64,000 nt of DNA from UBA11872 sp965198285 (GTDB lineage Bacteria; Chloroflexota; UBA11872). Position 1 is the stretch's first letter; every line of letters starts with the position of its first letter. Below, piece after piece: positions 42,157 through 51,496 of the stretch. Both the position numbers and the translations under genes were made by a program. The notes below the pieces were generated by a model, which was not told the DNA's origin, searched no databases, and saw nothing but the letters and a program-made list of their open reading frames with translations. Location of the stretch: contig OZ240251.1 in NCBI GenBank assembly GCA_965198285.1, forward strand, positions 310,001 to 374,000, read 5' to 3'.

Positions 42157-43614
42157 CTATGAGCCGCCCGTGAAGTACACCTGCACCGACGTGCTGACGA
42201 TCAGGGCGCCGTCGACGACGCTTTCGTCGCGGACCTCGATGCGGAGGTGGCCGGGCGCGGTGGTGCCGGGGATGGCGATGGACCTGGTGAACGTGCCCGG
42301 GCCGCCGTAGTCGCCTTCCACCGAGATCCAACTCAGGTCGATGACGGTTCCGGCCTGGGTGTAGATGCGGTAGGTGAGGTTTTTCTCGAAGGGCAAGGCG
42401 CTGATGCGGCCGCGCAGCTCGACCGCGGCACCGACTGTTGCGCCGCTGAGGGGTGACTCAAGGACAAGCTCGGGGGTGGGTTCGCGGCTGGTTCTGCCGT
42501 CTGTCAGGGGAGCGGCCTGCAGGATCACGGGCACGGATGTGCGAGCCAGCGCCGAGCCGTCGTCGGGATCGACGTCGACGATTTCGATGCGCCCGGGTTC
42601 GGTCGCGCCCGCGATGAAGTCGACCGGTGCGGCGAAGGTTCCCGGCGAATCTGTGTAACCCGACACGGGGATGCCGCCCGTGCCGATCACGCCGCCGCGG
42701 GCGTCGTAGACCAGGTAGGCGAGGTTTTCGACGGACGGGTACACGCTGGTTGTGCCCTGAATCTCTATCCCGGTCGCGACCGTTTCGCCCGGCAGCGGAG
42801 ACTCGATGACCAGCGCCTGACGCGGCACGAGTTGGTCCCCGCTCAGCGTGAAGGCGCGGGTGATGTTTAGCGTGGGGCAGCACAGTCCGTCGCTGGGCCG
42901 GTGTGTGAGCAGCGTTGCGACGATTTGGCCGCTGGCGATGGTCAGGTTCTCCACCGGCACCCGGTCGCCCAGGAAGGCCCAAGCCGCCTGCGCGGGGGCG
43001 CCGTCGCGATCGAGGACGGCGACGAGGTGGATAAACGTGCCGCTGCCGCCGCCGGAGATGAAGACGACAACGGCGGCATCTGGGATGCCGTCGCCGTCCA
43101 GATCGCCGAAGGCGACGGTGTCGTTGACGATTCCCGCGGACACGCGCTCGGTCGCACCATCGCCAAAGACGATTTGTCCCTCGCCGTTGGTGAATTGAAT
43201 GGGAGTGTTCTCGTCGCCGAGGAGCGGGAGGTGGTATTCGGCGTTGCGTAGCTGCTCCAGCGTCAGACGCTGCGTGTCGGTGCTTGCTGGTTCTGGGGTT
43301 TCCCAGGGAAGGCGTTCAGTGTTGCGCCTCTGCTGCAAGCCCTGCGGACCGTTGATCCAGGTGTGCTGGCCGTCGGTAAACCCGGTCCAGTTGTCGGCTT
43401 TGTGCCAGGTGAGGTGGCCGTTGGTGGTGGCCTGTTGGGTGATTCCGGTTGCAGGGTTGTGCTGCTCGTTTTCAAAGCAGTCGCCAACGAGGTCGGGAAT
43501 GAGGTCGTGCAGGGCCTTGAAGCCGAGCTGGAAGCCGCAGTCCTGGGCAACGACAGGCAGGGCGGAGAAGGCAAGACTGGCAATGGCGATCAGCAGAACG
43601 AGCCTAGTCTTCAT
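42157..43614 (-). CDS. Secreted protein with two Gmad2-like domains
   Basis: 485 residues. Signal peptide 1-23 (MKTRLVLLIAIASLAFSALP...AQD). Residues 120-260 form a lower-complexity module with FTNGEGQIVFGDGATERV and an FG-GAP-like DGIPDAAVVVFISGGGS. Two C-terminal repeats each start LESPLSG/LVIESPLPG and run about 100 residues, as in Gmad2 immunoglobulin-like domains of spore-germination and secreted proteins. Probably binds a polymer or lipid outside the cell. Stands alone between two convergent/divergent gaps. Confidence 0.75.
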   Translation of the reverse strand: MKTRLVLLIAIASLAFSALPVVAQDCGFQLGFKALHDLIPDLVGDCFENEQHNPATGITQQATTNGHLTWHKADNWTGFTDGQHTWINGPQGLQQRRNTERLPWETPEPASTDTQRLTLEQLRNAEYHLPLLGDENTPIQFTNGEGQIVFGDGATERVSAGIVNDTVAFGDLDGDGIPDAAVVVFISGGGSGTFIHLVAVLDRDGAPAQAAWAFLGDRVPVENLTIASGQIVATLLTHRPSDGLCCPTLNITRAFTLSGDQLVPRQALVIESPLPGETVATGIEIQGTTSVYPSVENLAYLVYDARGGVIGTGGIPVSGYTDSPGTFAAPVDFIAGATEPGRIEIVDVDPDDGSALARTSVPVILQAAPLTDGRTSREPTPELVLESPLSGATVGAAVELRGRISALPFEKNLTYRIYTQAGTVIDLSWISVEGDYGGPGTFTRSIAIPGTTAPGHLRIEVRDESVVDGALIVSTSVQVYFTGGS

Positions 43615-43796
43615 TGAGCAGCCACTTCCCGTGGAGACTTGCGCTATCTAAGCATAGAGACGCTTAGAAGTCTTGAGCCTGGGTCAAGTCCCTATTTCGC
43701 GATCAGGCCCACAGCCCCGCTTGGCCCCGTTGTAGCGACACGCGGGGGCAGTGTTACTTTGTGTGACAGCAGCATACGGGCAAGGCGACTTGTGCA

Positions 43797-44219
43797 ATGA
43801 GCCGGCATCTTTCGGTGCGTGTGGGCGACGACCTGTTTGAGCAGTTGGAGGCGCAGAGCCGGAGAAGCGGGCAGACACGATCAGCGGTTGCCAAGCTGCT
43901 GCTCGAGGAGGGGCTGCGCATGGAGCAGCATCCGGGGATCGTCTTTCGGTCGGGTCCCGGCGGGCGACGGGCCGGGCTGATCGGTGGCCCGGACGTGTGG
44001 GAGGTGGTGGGCGCGCTACGTGGAGCCGATGGTGGCGATGCCGACAGCCGGGCACGCGTTGGCGAGCGGACCGGATTGACGGCCGATCAGGTGGGCGCCG
44101 CCCTGCGCTACTACGCCGACTACACCGACGAAGTCGGTGACTGGATTCGGCGGGTCGAGGAAGAAGCCGAGCGAGCCGAGGCCCGCTGGCGACGGGAGCA
44201 AGCGCTGCTCGGCCGGTGA
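43797..44219 (+). CDS. Ribbon-helix-helix antitoxin with DUF433-like C-terminus
   Basis: 140 residues. N-terminal RHH fold MSRHLSVRVGDDLFEQLE, SGQTRSAVAKLLLEEGLRM, then a C-terminal winged region (VWEVVGALRGADG, GLTADQVGAALRYYADY). Such proteins are antitoxins paired with DUF5615 PIN-like toxins. Its stop overlaps the toxin start by four bases (GTGA), so the two are translationally coupled and likely autoregulated. Confidence 0.75.
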   Translation: MSRHLSVRVGDDLFEQLEAQSRRSGQTRSAVAKLLLEEGLRMEQHPGIVFRSGPGGRRAGLIGGPDVWEVVGALRGADGGDADSRARVGERTGLTADQVGAALRYYADYTDEVGDWIRRVEEEAERAEARWRREQALLGR

Positions 44220-44569
44220 AGTTGCTGCTCGACGAGATGTGGGCGCCTGCGGTCGCGGAGGCGTTGCGAAGCCGCGGCCATGAGGTTATTGCCGTGGCCG
44301 AGCGACCCGACCTTCGAGGGATGCCTGACGTGGCGATCTTCGATGCGGCGCAGGCGGAGTGTCGGGCGATCGTGACGGAAAACGTCGTGGACTATCGACC
44401 GCTCGCGGCCGACGCCATGCGGGCCGGGCGCGCCGGTCCTGCGATGATCTTCACAAGCAACCGAGCCTTTCCACGAGCCAGTCGGCGGACGGCCGGTCGG
44501 CTGGTGGTGGCACTGGACGCTTTGCTGACCACACGAGACGTGATGGAGGGCGAGCACTGGCTCAAGTAG
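44216..44569 (+). CDS. PIN-like (DUF5615) toxin
   Basis: 117 residues from GTG at 44216. The KLLLDEMWAP start and later VTENVVDYRPLA carry the acidic residues (Asp6, Glu and Asp) expected of a PIN-like RNase in DUF5615 proteins. Downstream partner of the RHH gene. Probably cuts RNA when the antitoxin is lost. Ends 44 bases before the convergent leuS. Confidence 0.78.
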   Translation: MKLLLDEMWAPAVAEALRSRGHEVIAVAERPDLRGMPDVAIFDAAQAECRAIVTENVVDYRPLAADAMRAGRAGPAMIFTSNRAFPRASRRTAGRLVVALDALLTTRDVMEGEHWLK

Positions 44570-44613
44570 CCCGGGATCAAGCCGCAGCTACGGGGACGTC
44601 GGACCGAAGGCGA

Positions 44614-47265
44614 TCAGCCGACGACGAGGTTGATGAGGCGGCCCTGGCGGTAGATGACTTTGCGGACCTGGAGGCCGTTGGTGTGGGCCTGGACGCGGGG
44701 GCTGGCCAGGGCGAGGGATTGGGCGGCGGCTTGGTCGGTGGTGACGGGGGCCTCGATGCGGTCGCGGACGCGGCCGTTGACCTGGACGACCAGGGTGAAG
44801 GTCTCGTCGGCGGCCAGGGCCTCGTCCCAGCTGGGCCAGGCTTGCAGGTGGATGCTCTCCGAGTGACCGGTGCGCTCCCAGAGCTCCTCGGCCATGAAGA
44901 CGGCGCTGGGGGCCAGCAGGACCAGGAAGGTGTCGATGGTCTGCTGCCAGACCGGGGTGGCGCGCAGGTCGTCGTCGCCGACTTCGATCAGGAAGTTGGT
45001 GAACTCCATGAGGGCGGCGATCATGGTGTTGAACTTCAGCGCGTCGATGTCGTTGCTGACGCGGCGGATGGTCTGGTGCAGGCGGCGTTGCAGCTCGACC
45101 TGCACGTCGGCGTAGTCGGCGCGACGGCGGCGGGTGCCGCCCATCTCGCGGCCCAGGACGACGTTCCAGACGCGGCTCAGCCAGCGTGAGACGCCGGACA
45201 GACCCTGGTCACTCCAGGGCAGGGTGCGGTCGAACGGACCCATGAACAAGGTGAAGCAACGCAGGGCGTCGCCGCCGGCGCTGGCCGCGACCTCGTCGGG
45301 CGTGACGACGTTGCGCCAGGACTTGGACATCTTGGTGGCCCGGAACTCGACCAAGGCCTGGCCGTTGCGCTGGGCGCGCTGGCCGGTCAGTTCGAAACGG
45401 GCCTCCAGGGGATAGCGGCGGAAGGGCTGGGCAGCCTCGGGGCTGTCGTAGGCGTCGGCGCCGTCGGGCTCGGCCACGCGGGCGCCGCCCTGGCTGTCGA
45501 TCCGCAGGGCGGGCTCGCCGACCCAGCCGGGCTGGGCCAGCAGAAAGCCCTGGTGGCGCAGAGCCTGGAACGGCTCGGTCAGATCCAGGACGCCGGCGTC
45601 CCGCAGGGCCTTGGTCCAGAAACGCGCGTAGAGCAGGTGCATGACGCTGTGCTCGGCGCCGCCCACGTACAGGTCCACCGGCATCCAGCGCTGGATGGTG
45701 TCGAGATCGAAGGCCTGGTCGTGCTGGTCGGGGCTGCAGAAGCGCAGGAAGTACCAACTGGAGCAGGCGAAACCGCCCAGGGTGTCGGTCTCGCGCCGGC
45801 CGGGCTTGCCGCAGTCGGGGCAGGGGGTGGTGACCCAATCCTCGGCGGCTTCCAGGGGCGACCGTCCACCCAGCTTCTGCGGGTCGATCTGCTCGACGTA
45901 GGGGAGCAGGACGGGTAGCTGATCTTCGGGCACGGGGACCTCGCCGCAGGCGTCGCAGTGCACGATGGGGATGGGGGTGCCCCAGTAGCGCTGGCGGGAG
46001 ATCAGCCAGTCGCGCAGCTTGTAGTTGACGGCGAAGTCGCCCTTGCCCTGCTCGTGCAGCCATTGGGTGACGGCGCGCACGCCGTCGCTGACGGACAGGC
46101 CGTCGAACTGGCCGGAGTTGACCATGGGGCCGTCGCCGACGAAGGCCTCGGCGAGGGGCTGGCCGTCCCAATCCGGCGGGGCGATGACGGTGCGGATTTC
46201 GATGCCGTACTTGGTGGCGAACTCGAAGTCGCGCTCGTCGTGGGCCGGCACGGCCATGATGGCCCCGGAGCCGTAGGTCATCAGCACGTAGTCGGCGATC
46301 CAGATTGGCAGGCGCTCGTTGTTGACGGGGTTGACGGCGTAGCCGCCGGTGAAGACGCCGGTCTTGTCGTCGTCCAGCGCCACGCGTTCCAACTCGGCCT
46401 TGCGCGCGGCGGCGGCCACGTAGGCCTGGACCTCGTCGGCGCGGTCGGGGGTCGTGACGCGGCTGACCAGCGGGTGCTCGGGGGCCAGCACCATGAAGGT
46501 GGCGCCGAAGAGGGTGTCGGGGCGGGTGGTGAAGACGGGGATTTCGTCGCCGGTCTCGGCGGTGAACGTGACGTCGGCGCCGTCGCTGCGGCCGATCCAG
46601 TTGACCTGCGCCGCGCACGTCTCGTCCGGCCAGTCCAGGCCTTCAAGGTCCTCGATCAACTGGTCGGCGTAGTCGGTAATCTTGAAGAACCACTGGGTCA
46701 GCTCGCGCTGGGTGATGTCGGTGTGGTCGCGCCAGTCGGTGCCGTCGGCGTTGACCTCTTCGTTGGCCAGCGCGCCGCAGATGGGGCACCACCACTGCAA
46801 GCCGGTGGCCCGGTAGGCCAGCCCGCGTTGGTAGAGCTTCAGGAACATCCACTGGGTCCAGCGGTAGAACTCGGGGTGGGTGGAGTTAATCTCGCGCGCC
46901 CAGTCGTAGGAGCCGCCGGCCAGGTCCAGCTGCCGCTTGTAGTTGGCGCTCCACTCGCGCGTCAGATCGGCCGGGTGTCGGCCGGTCTCAATAGCGGCGT
47001 TCTCGGTCGGCAGCCCAAAGGCGTCCCAGCCCATGGGATGCAGCACGTCGTAGCCGCGCATGCGCATGACGCGGGTAATCACATCGGTGGGCACGTAGTT
47101 GCGCAGGTGGCCGACGCTGATGCCGTCGCCGGACGGGTAGGGGAAGAAGTCGAGGCAGTAGAACGTGGGCTTGTCCGAGGGCTCAGGGGTCCGGTACAGA
47201 TCCTGCTCAGCCCAGCGGGCTCGCCACTTGGGATCGATTTCGGTGGGACGGAAGTCGGTGGTCAT
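44614..47265 (-). CDS. leuS: Leucyl-tRNA synthetase
   Basis: 883 residues, ATG at 47265. Class Ia motifs FPYPSGDGISVGHLRNY (HIGH equivalent) and ATKMSKSWRNVV (KMSKS) are intact; the editing domain spans residues 215-400; a C-terminal VVQVNGRVRDRIEAPV region is typical. Charges tRNA-Leu with leucine. No T-box visible in the 76 bases upstream. Confidence 0.97.
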   Translation of the reverse strand: MTTDFRPTEIDPKWRARWAEQDLYRTPEPSDKPTFYCLDFFPYPSGDGISVGHLRNYVPTDVITRVMRMRGYDVLHPMGWDAFGLPTENAAIETGRHPADLTREWSANYKRQLDLAGGSYDWAREINSTHPEFYRWTQWMFLKLYQRGLAYRATGLQWWCPICGALANEEVNADGTDWRDHTDITQRELTQWFFKITDYADQLIEDLEGLDWPDETCAAQVNWIGRSDGADVTFTAETGDEIPVFTTRPDTLFGATFMVLAPEHPLVSRVTTPDRADEVQAYVAAAARKAELERVALDDDKTGVFTGGYAVNPVNNERLPIWIADYVLMTYGSGAIMAVPAHDERDFEFATKYGIEIRTVIAPPDWDGQPLAEAFVGDGPMVNSGQFDGLSVSDGVRAVTQWLHEQGKGDFAVNYKLRDWLISRQRYWGTPIPIVHCDACGEVPVPEDQLPVLLPYVEQIDPQKLGGRSPLEAAEDWVTTPCPDCGKPGRRETDTLGGFACSSWYFLRFCSPDQHDQAFDLDTIQRWMPVDLYVGGAEHSVMHLLYARFWTKALRDAGVLDLTEPFQALRHQGFLLAQPGWVGEPALRIDSQGGARVAEPDGADAYDSPEAAQPFRRYPLEARFELTGQRAQRNGQALVEFRATKMSKSWRNVVTPDEVAASAGGDALRCFTLFMGPFDRTLPWSDQGLSGVSRWLSRVWNVVLGREMGGTRRRRADYADVQVELQRRLHQTIRRVSNDIDALKFNTMIAALMEFTNFLIEVGDDDLRATPVWQQTIDTFLVLLAPSAVFMAEELWERTGHSESIHLQAWPSWDEALAADETFTLVVQVNGRVRDRIEAPVTTDQAAAQSLALASPRVQAHTNGLQVRKVIYRQGRLINLVVG

Positions 47266-47341
47266 GGTGAGTACGGCAGAAAAGTCAGAGGACGGGGAGG
47301 TGAGGCAATTCTAGGGCAGAAGCGAGGGTGCTCCGGCTGAT

Positions 47342-48232
47342 TTAACGATGGCCGAGAATCGGATTCCGGGTCAGCGAGTTTTCGGCTAGCCACTGCCGCC
47401 CGAGTTCAGCGCCGTAGGTAAGCACGCCGGTTCCCGCCTGGATGGCGGCGCGGTAGACATTGGTGTCGGTGAAGCCGGATAGGAAGTAGTCCCAGCCGGA
47501 CAGGTAGAACGTGCTGTAGGAGTCGGCCAATGTGTCCAAGCCCAGACCTCGCAGTTCCGCAGTCACGCGGGTCCGGTTGAGGCTCCACACGTGCTCGGTG
47601 CCGAGGCCGGAAAGGTGAAGAGCCAGCGGGCCGACGGGCGATACGCGCCAGACCAGTTGACCCAACAGGTCGCGCGTATGTGGGCCGAGCCGATCGATGG
47701 CAAGGAGGGGTAGGCGCTGCACGAACTTGGCGCGTTCCACCAGGTTGGCCGCGTTGTGCCGCCTGGTCGTGTCGGGATCTTTGTAGTCGTCGTGCGGATA
47801 CGCCTCTCCATGCAGCACGACGACGGTTGACTGTGGGGCGTAGACGAAGCCCGGGCGCTCGGCCATGAGCTGGTTCATGACGAGGAGCTGCAGCCTGGGG
47901 TGGTGGAGGGGTTGCGCAATGCGCTTTGCGAAGCACACCTCGATTTCTGCCTGAATCGCGAGGGCTCGCGGCACGGTGTCGAGGTATTGGCGCCATGCGT
48001 TGTCGGCATGGAATGCCACGTGGATGTCGACGTCGCTGACTTCGGGAACGTAGTCAAGCGGCGAGTCCCAGGGCTTGACCGTTGAGCCGGTGAGGTAGAT
48101 GCCACGAATCTCCGTCTCGGTTACGTGCGCCAACAGCAGGTCGCGAACGCAGGCCGCCAGGCAGCGGGTCTCGGCCCGCAACCGGTCGCGGTCGGGATGG
48201 CGGTCGCTCCACTTGGGAGGCATCTGGCTCAC
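47342..48232 (-). CDS. Nucleotidyltransferase-fold protein
   Basis: 296 residues. The core GIYLTGSTVKPWDSPLDYVP...VSDVDIHVAF carries G-S and D-x-D in the nucleotidyltransferase arrangement. The C-terminal half is helical (LLGQLVWRVSPVGPLALHL). These folds include aminoglycoside-modifying and minor toxin-type transferases; no second substrate-binding domain I recognise. Lies upstream of leuS on the same strand, separated by 76 bases. Confidence 0.6.
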   Translation of the reverse strand: MSQMPPKWSDRHPDRDRLRAETRCLAACVRDLLLAHVTETEIRGIYLTGSTVKPWDSPLDYVPEVSDVDIHVAFHADNAWRQYLDTVPRALAIQAEIEVCFAKRIAQPLHHPRLQLLVMNQLMAERPGFVYAPQSTVVVLHGEAYPHDDYKDPDTTRRHNAANLVERAKFVQRLPLLAIDRLGPHTRDLLGQLVWRVSPVGPLALHLSGLGTEHVWSLNRTRVTAELRGLGLDTLADSYSTFYLSGWDYFLSGFTDTNVYRAAIQAGTGVLTYGAELGRQWLAENSLTRNPILGHR

Positions 48233-48358
48233 GCCGGGTCAGCTTCCTGTGCCGAAAGCAACCGACGAGGCTAGCTCCCAAGTCCGGGATGGCCGCAGGT
48301 GGCACCACGGGCGCACTATGGGCAGGAGCGTTGGCGTGCGAAACCAGGGGGTCGAGTT

Positions 48359-49318
48359 ATGGCACGCGAGGAGATGGCGGAGGGGTTGACGCGGGGGAAT
48401 TTGCATGGGATTTGGATTGCGCTGACGACGCCCTTTACGCCGGACAACAGGATCGACACGGGGATCGTGCGCGAGAACGTGCGGCGCTGCCACGCCGCGG
48501 GGCTGCACGGGGCGTATACGACGGATAGCGACGGCGAGTTTTACGCCATTGAACTGGACGACTTTCGCACCCTGGTGGAGGCGTTTGGCGACGAGTGCCG
48601 GAAGGTGGGCATGCCGTCGCAGGCGGGGGTGACCTGGTTGAACACGCAGGGCACCGTGGACCGTCTACAGATCGCGGCGGACAGCGGGGTGATGGGCGCG
48701 CACGTAGGGCATCCGGTGTTCATGCCGATGACGCCGGCCTCGTTCGACCAGTTTTGGGAGTACGTCTCGGACGCGGTGCCCGATGACTTTGGCCTGATCC
48801 AATACAACACGCCGCGGCAGCCGCACGTGCTGGGGGGCACGGAGTACCGGGCGCTGGCCGAGAAGTTTCCGAATCTGATCGGGGCCAAGTACGTGCAGTC
48901 GGGGGTCGACGGCTTCATGGACGTGCGGCGGCAAGCGCCGGAGTTGAGCTGCTTTGCCGGGGAGCACGTGCTGACGGCCTTCGCCATGCATGGCGCGCGC
49001 GGAAACTACTCGTGGATGGCGGGCTACAACCCCGCCTTCATGCTGGACTGGTGGGACGAGATTGAGCGCGGCGACTGGGAAGCGGCGGCGCGGCGCAACG
49101 AGCGGCTGCAGGCGTTTGGCGCCGTGGTGAAACGCCACCTGGTGGAGGACGGCAACCTGCACGGCATTGTCGGCAAGGCCATGTCGGCGGCCTCGCCGTT
49201 CCTGGTGGAAACTACCTGGGACACCCGCCGACCGTACCTGCCAGTGTCGCGGAAGGGCCGGGAGGCTTTCGTTCGCGCGGCGGCCGAGGAGTTTCCGGAC
49301 CTGGCCTACCAGCCGTGA
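48359..49318 (+). CDS. DHDPS-family aldolase/lyase
   Basis: 319 residues, start ATG 48359 with GGGGG about eight bases upstream. TIM barrel with GIWIALTTPFTPDNRID, GAYTTDSDGEFYAIE, and the Schiff-base lysine in IGAKYVQSGVDG. The catalytic Tyr is seen in IQYNTPRQPHVL, with NTP instead of NVP. Related proteins are N-acetylneuraminate, 2-keto-3-deoxygluconate and DHDPS enzymes. True DapA lies elsewhere in this window, so this is probably a sugar-acid aldolase. Confidence 0.82.
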   Translation: MAREEMAEGLTRGNLHGIWIALTTPFTPDNRIDTGIVRENVRRCHAAGLHGAYTTDSDGEFYAIELDDFRTLVEAFGDECRKVGMPSQAGVTWLNTQGTVDRLQIAADSGVMGAHVGHPVFMPMTPASFDQFWEYVSDAVPDDFGLIQYNTPRQPHVLGGTEYRALAEKFPNLIGAKYVQSGVDGFMDVRRQAPELSCFAGEHVLTAFAMHGARGNYSWMAGYNPAFMLDWWDEIERGDWEAAARRNERLQAFGAVVKRHLVEDGNLHGIVGKAMSAASPFLVETTWDTRRPYLPVSRKGREAFVRAAAEEFPDLAYQP

Positions 49319-49322
49319 GGAC

Positions 49323-50069
49323 CTAGCGGGTGAAGACGGTGCCGCGGACGTACTCGGCTTCGTCGGAGGCCAGGAAGGCGAGGACGCGGGCTACGCCGAT
49401 GGGGTCGCCGAGCTCGGCCTGGCGGCGGCGGATTTCTTCGTCGGAGACGCCGGCGGCCTGGTTGACATCCACCACGTTTTGCAGCTTGAGGGCCGTGGCA
49501 ATGCTGCCGGGGGCCACGGTGTTGACTCGGATGGGGTAATAGCCCATTCGTCCTTGCATGACCAGGCCCAGGCCATGCACGGCGCCCTTGCTGGTTCCGT
49601 ATGCGAACGACGAACTTCCGCTGGTGACGCCGGCGCCGGAGGCCAGCAACAGGATCACGCCGCCGGCTTCGCCCATGGCGCGTACGGCGTGCTTGGCGCA
49701 GAGGAACATGCCGCGGGCGTTGACGCCGAGGACGCGGTCGAAGGTGGCGGTTTCGAAGTCCTGGATCGGCACCGTGGCGCCCTGGAGGATGCCGGCGCAG
49801 GCGATCAGGACGTTCAGGCGGCCAAGCTCTGCTGTGGCGGCGAGCAGGTTTTCGACGTCGGCTTCATTGGCTACGTCGCAGGCGACGAAGTGGACAGTGC
49901 GGCCCTCGGCGGTCAGGCTTTCGGCGATAGCCGCGCCCTGGCTTTGCGGGAGGTCGGCCAGCAACACCCGGGCGCCGCGCTGGGCGCAGACCTCGACGGT
50001 GGCGCGGCCAATGCCGGACGCGCCGCCGGTGACGATGATGACGCGGTCATGGAGTGAGTCCGTAGTCAC
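49323..50069 (-). CDS. Short-chain dehydrogenase/reductase
   Basis: 248 residues. Motifs: VTGGASGIGRATVEVCAQRG, CAGILQG in place of NNAG, and YGTSKGA (Tyr-x3-Lys). The usual final PVDGG is absent; the protein ends RGTVFTR. Substrate unknown. Converges with the DHDPS-like gene four bases away. Confidence 0.82.
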   Translation of the reverse strand: MTTDSLHDRVIIVTGGASGIGRATVEVCAQRGARVLLADLPQSQGAAIAESLTAEGRTVHFVACDVANEADVENLLAATAELGRLNVLIACAGILQGATVPIQDFETATFDRVLGVNARGMFLCAKHAVRAMGEAGGVILLLASGAGVTSGSSSFAYGTSKGAVHGLGLVMQGRMGYYPIRVNTVAPGSIATALKLQNVVDVNQAAGVSDEEIRRRQAELGDPIGVARVLAFLASDEAEYVRGTVFTR

Positions 50070-50096
50070 CTGTCAGGGTCCTTTAGCAGGCCGGGA

Positions 50097-50112
50097 TGTT
50101 TCGCGTGAAGCA
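50097..50112. promoter_or_regulatory. parS-like sequence, two mismatches
   Basis: TGTTTCGCGTGAAGCA differs from the perfect parS at 23315 at two positions. It may be a weak parS or chance. Intergenic, between an SDR gene and a small coiled-coil gene. Confidence 0.3.
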
Positions 50113-50240
50113 CTCTGGACACTCGTTGGGGGCCGCTTCTCGGCTAGGTCGGCCTGGGTGCTGGAATCTACGGGATTCGTGCCGGCCGCTACAATCGGGC
50201 AGGGCGGGGATCCGATCGAACTTGCAAAAGGGGGACTCGC

Positions 50241-50552
50241 CTGGCTACGCCAACCATTGATGTTCGTGTCGCTCGTCTTGAGCGACGCGCCGAATCAGAC
50301 GACGACACGCTCCGAAGCATTTTGCAGATTCTGGAGCGCATGGATCAGCGACTGGCTGCGCTCGAAGCGGATGTCAGAGACTTCAAGGTGGACTTGGATG
50401 CCATCAAAGTCAAGGTCGCGACCAATACGGCCACGCCCGACGACTCCGATGAGCGCGTACGGGATCAGGGCTTCGAGGAGCACCGGCTGCTCAGCCTCGA
50501 GACATCAGTAGACCGACGGCGTCCGTTCGCCCAGAGCACGTCGGCAGGCTAA
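50241..50552 (+). CDS. Small coiled-coil protein (about 103 aa)
   Basis: In frame with a strong coiled-coil DTLRSILQILERMDQRLAALEADVRDFKVDLDAI. The coding pattern starts before the TTG at 50322; the best ribosome binding site, AAGGGGG at 50226-50233, points to a CTG at 50241 as start, which would be unusual. A TACAAT at 50189-50194 could be the -10 box. Function unknown; small coiled-coils like this often accompany membrane proteins or regulators. Confidence 0.45.
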   Translation: MATPTIDVRVARLERRAESDDDTLRSILQILERMDQRLAALEADVRDFKVDLDAIKVKVATNTATPDDSDERVRDQGFEEHRLLSLETSVDRRRPFAQSTSAG

Positions 50553-50584
50553 GAGCAGACCGAGTAGAACCACCCGCTTCGCTG

Positions 50585-51445
50585 TCAGGCCAGATCCCAA
50601 CCGAGGCCGGCCTCAGCCATCGCAGCGTCGAGGACGCGTTTGGCTTCGGGGATGAGTTCGGGGAGCAGGTGTTCGATGAGGACCCAGGCGCGGGGGGCGA
50701 TTTCGTTTAGCGCCGTGAGCCAGGCCGTGTGGTCGATGACGCCCTGGCCGAGGGGGACTTCCTCGATGTGCAGCACGAGTTGGTCCTCGAGCGAGTAGTC
50801 CTTCCAGTGGGCTGCCGGGATGCGCCCGCGAGCGGCCTCCAGCAGGCGGGCGTAGACGGGGTCAGGGTTCCAAGCGTCCCAGATGCTGCCGATGAAGTTG
50901 ACGGGGTCCAGGTTGAAGCCCAGGGCGTGGGTGGGAATCCGGCGGAAGAGTTCGGCGATGCGCTCCGGTCGGTCGAGTACCGAGAGGACGTGGCCCTCGA
51001 CGGTCAGCGTTATGCCTTCGGCCTCGGCGGCTTCTGCTATGGCACCGATGCTCTCGACGGCGCGCTCGAAGGCGGCGTCCTGGTGATGTCCGGGATGGGG
51101 GTACCAGGGGCCCACCGGATTCAGACCGCCCGGGCGGATGTAGAGCGTCTCGGCCCGCAGCGCATGCGCGGCCTGCATGTGGCGCTTCATGCCGTCGATC
51201 CCGGCTTGTCGCACGGCCGGATCGAGCGAGATCAGCGAGGGGTACTGGCCGTTGGCCTGGGCGACGGTTAGACCCTCCGCGGCAAGCAAGTCGCCAACGC
51301 GCCGAAACTCGTCCAGCGAGTAGGTATCAGGCTCGCCGAGCTGAACGCTGGACCCGGTGAAGCCGAGCTCGAGGGCGCGTCGCGCGTCGGCCGCCGAAAT
51401 CGACGGGGGATCGGACGGCAGCAGTCCGACGATTCCGCTGCGCAT
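50585..51445 (-). CDS. Xylose-isomerase-like TIM-barrel (sugar phosphate isomerase/epimerase)
   Basis: 286 residues, ATG at 51445. A TIM barrel with ARRALELGFTGSSVQLGEP, ITLTVEGHVLSV, NLDPVNFIGSIWD and HWKDYSLEDQLVLHIEEVPLG. The metal-binding Glu-His-Asp-His pattern is mostly visible. Typical of sugar isomerases/epimerases and related lyases in catabolic clusters. Next to an SDR and MFS genes. Confidence 0.8.
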   Translation of the reverse strand: MRSGIVGLLPSDPPSISAADARRALELGFTGSSVQLGEPDTYSLDEFRRVGDLLAAEGLTVAQANGQYPSLISLDPAVRQAGIDGMKRHMQAAHALRAETLYIRPGGLNPVGPWYPHPGHHQDAAFERAVESIGAIAEAAEAEGITLTVEGHVLSVLDRPERIAELFRRIPTHALGFNLDPVNFIGSIWDAWNPDPVYARLLEAARGRIPAAHWKDYSLEDQLVLHIEEVPLGQGVIDHTAWLTALNEIAPRAWVLIEHLLPELIPEAKRVLDAAMAEAGLGWDLA

Positions 51446-51496
51446 AGGCCGGCTCCAATGGCCAAGACTTGAGGATGGTAGTACGGCTGGCCCGGC

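Noticed and set aside
45958..47340. 460-codon plus-strand frame opposite leuS
   Set aside because: Antisense shadow of leuS.
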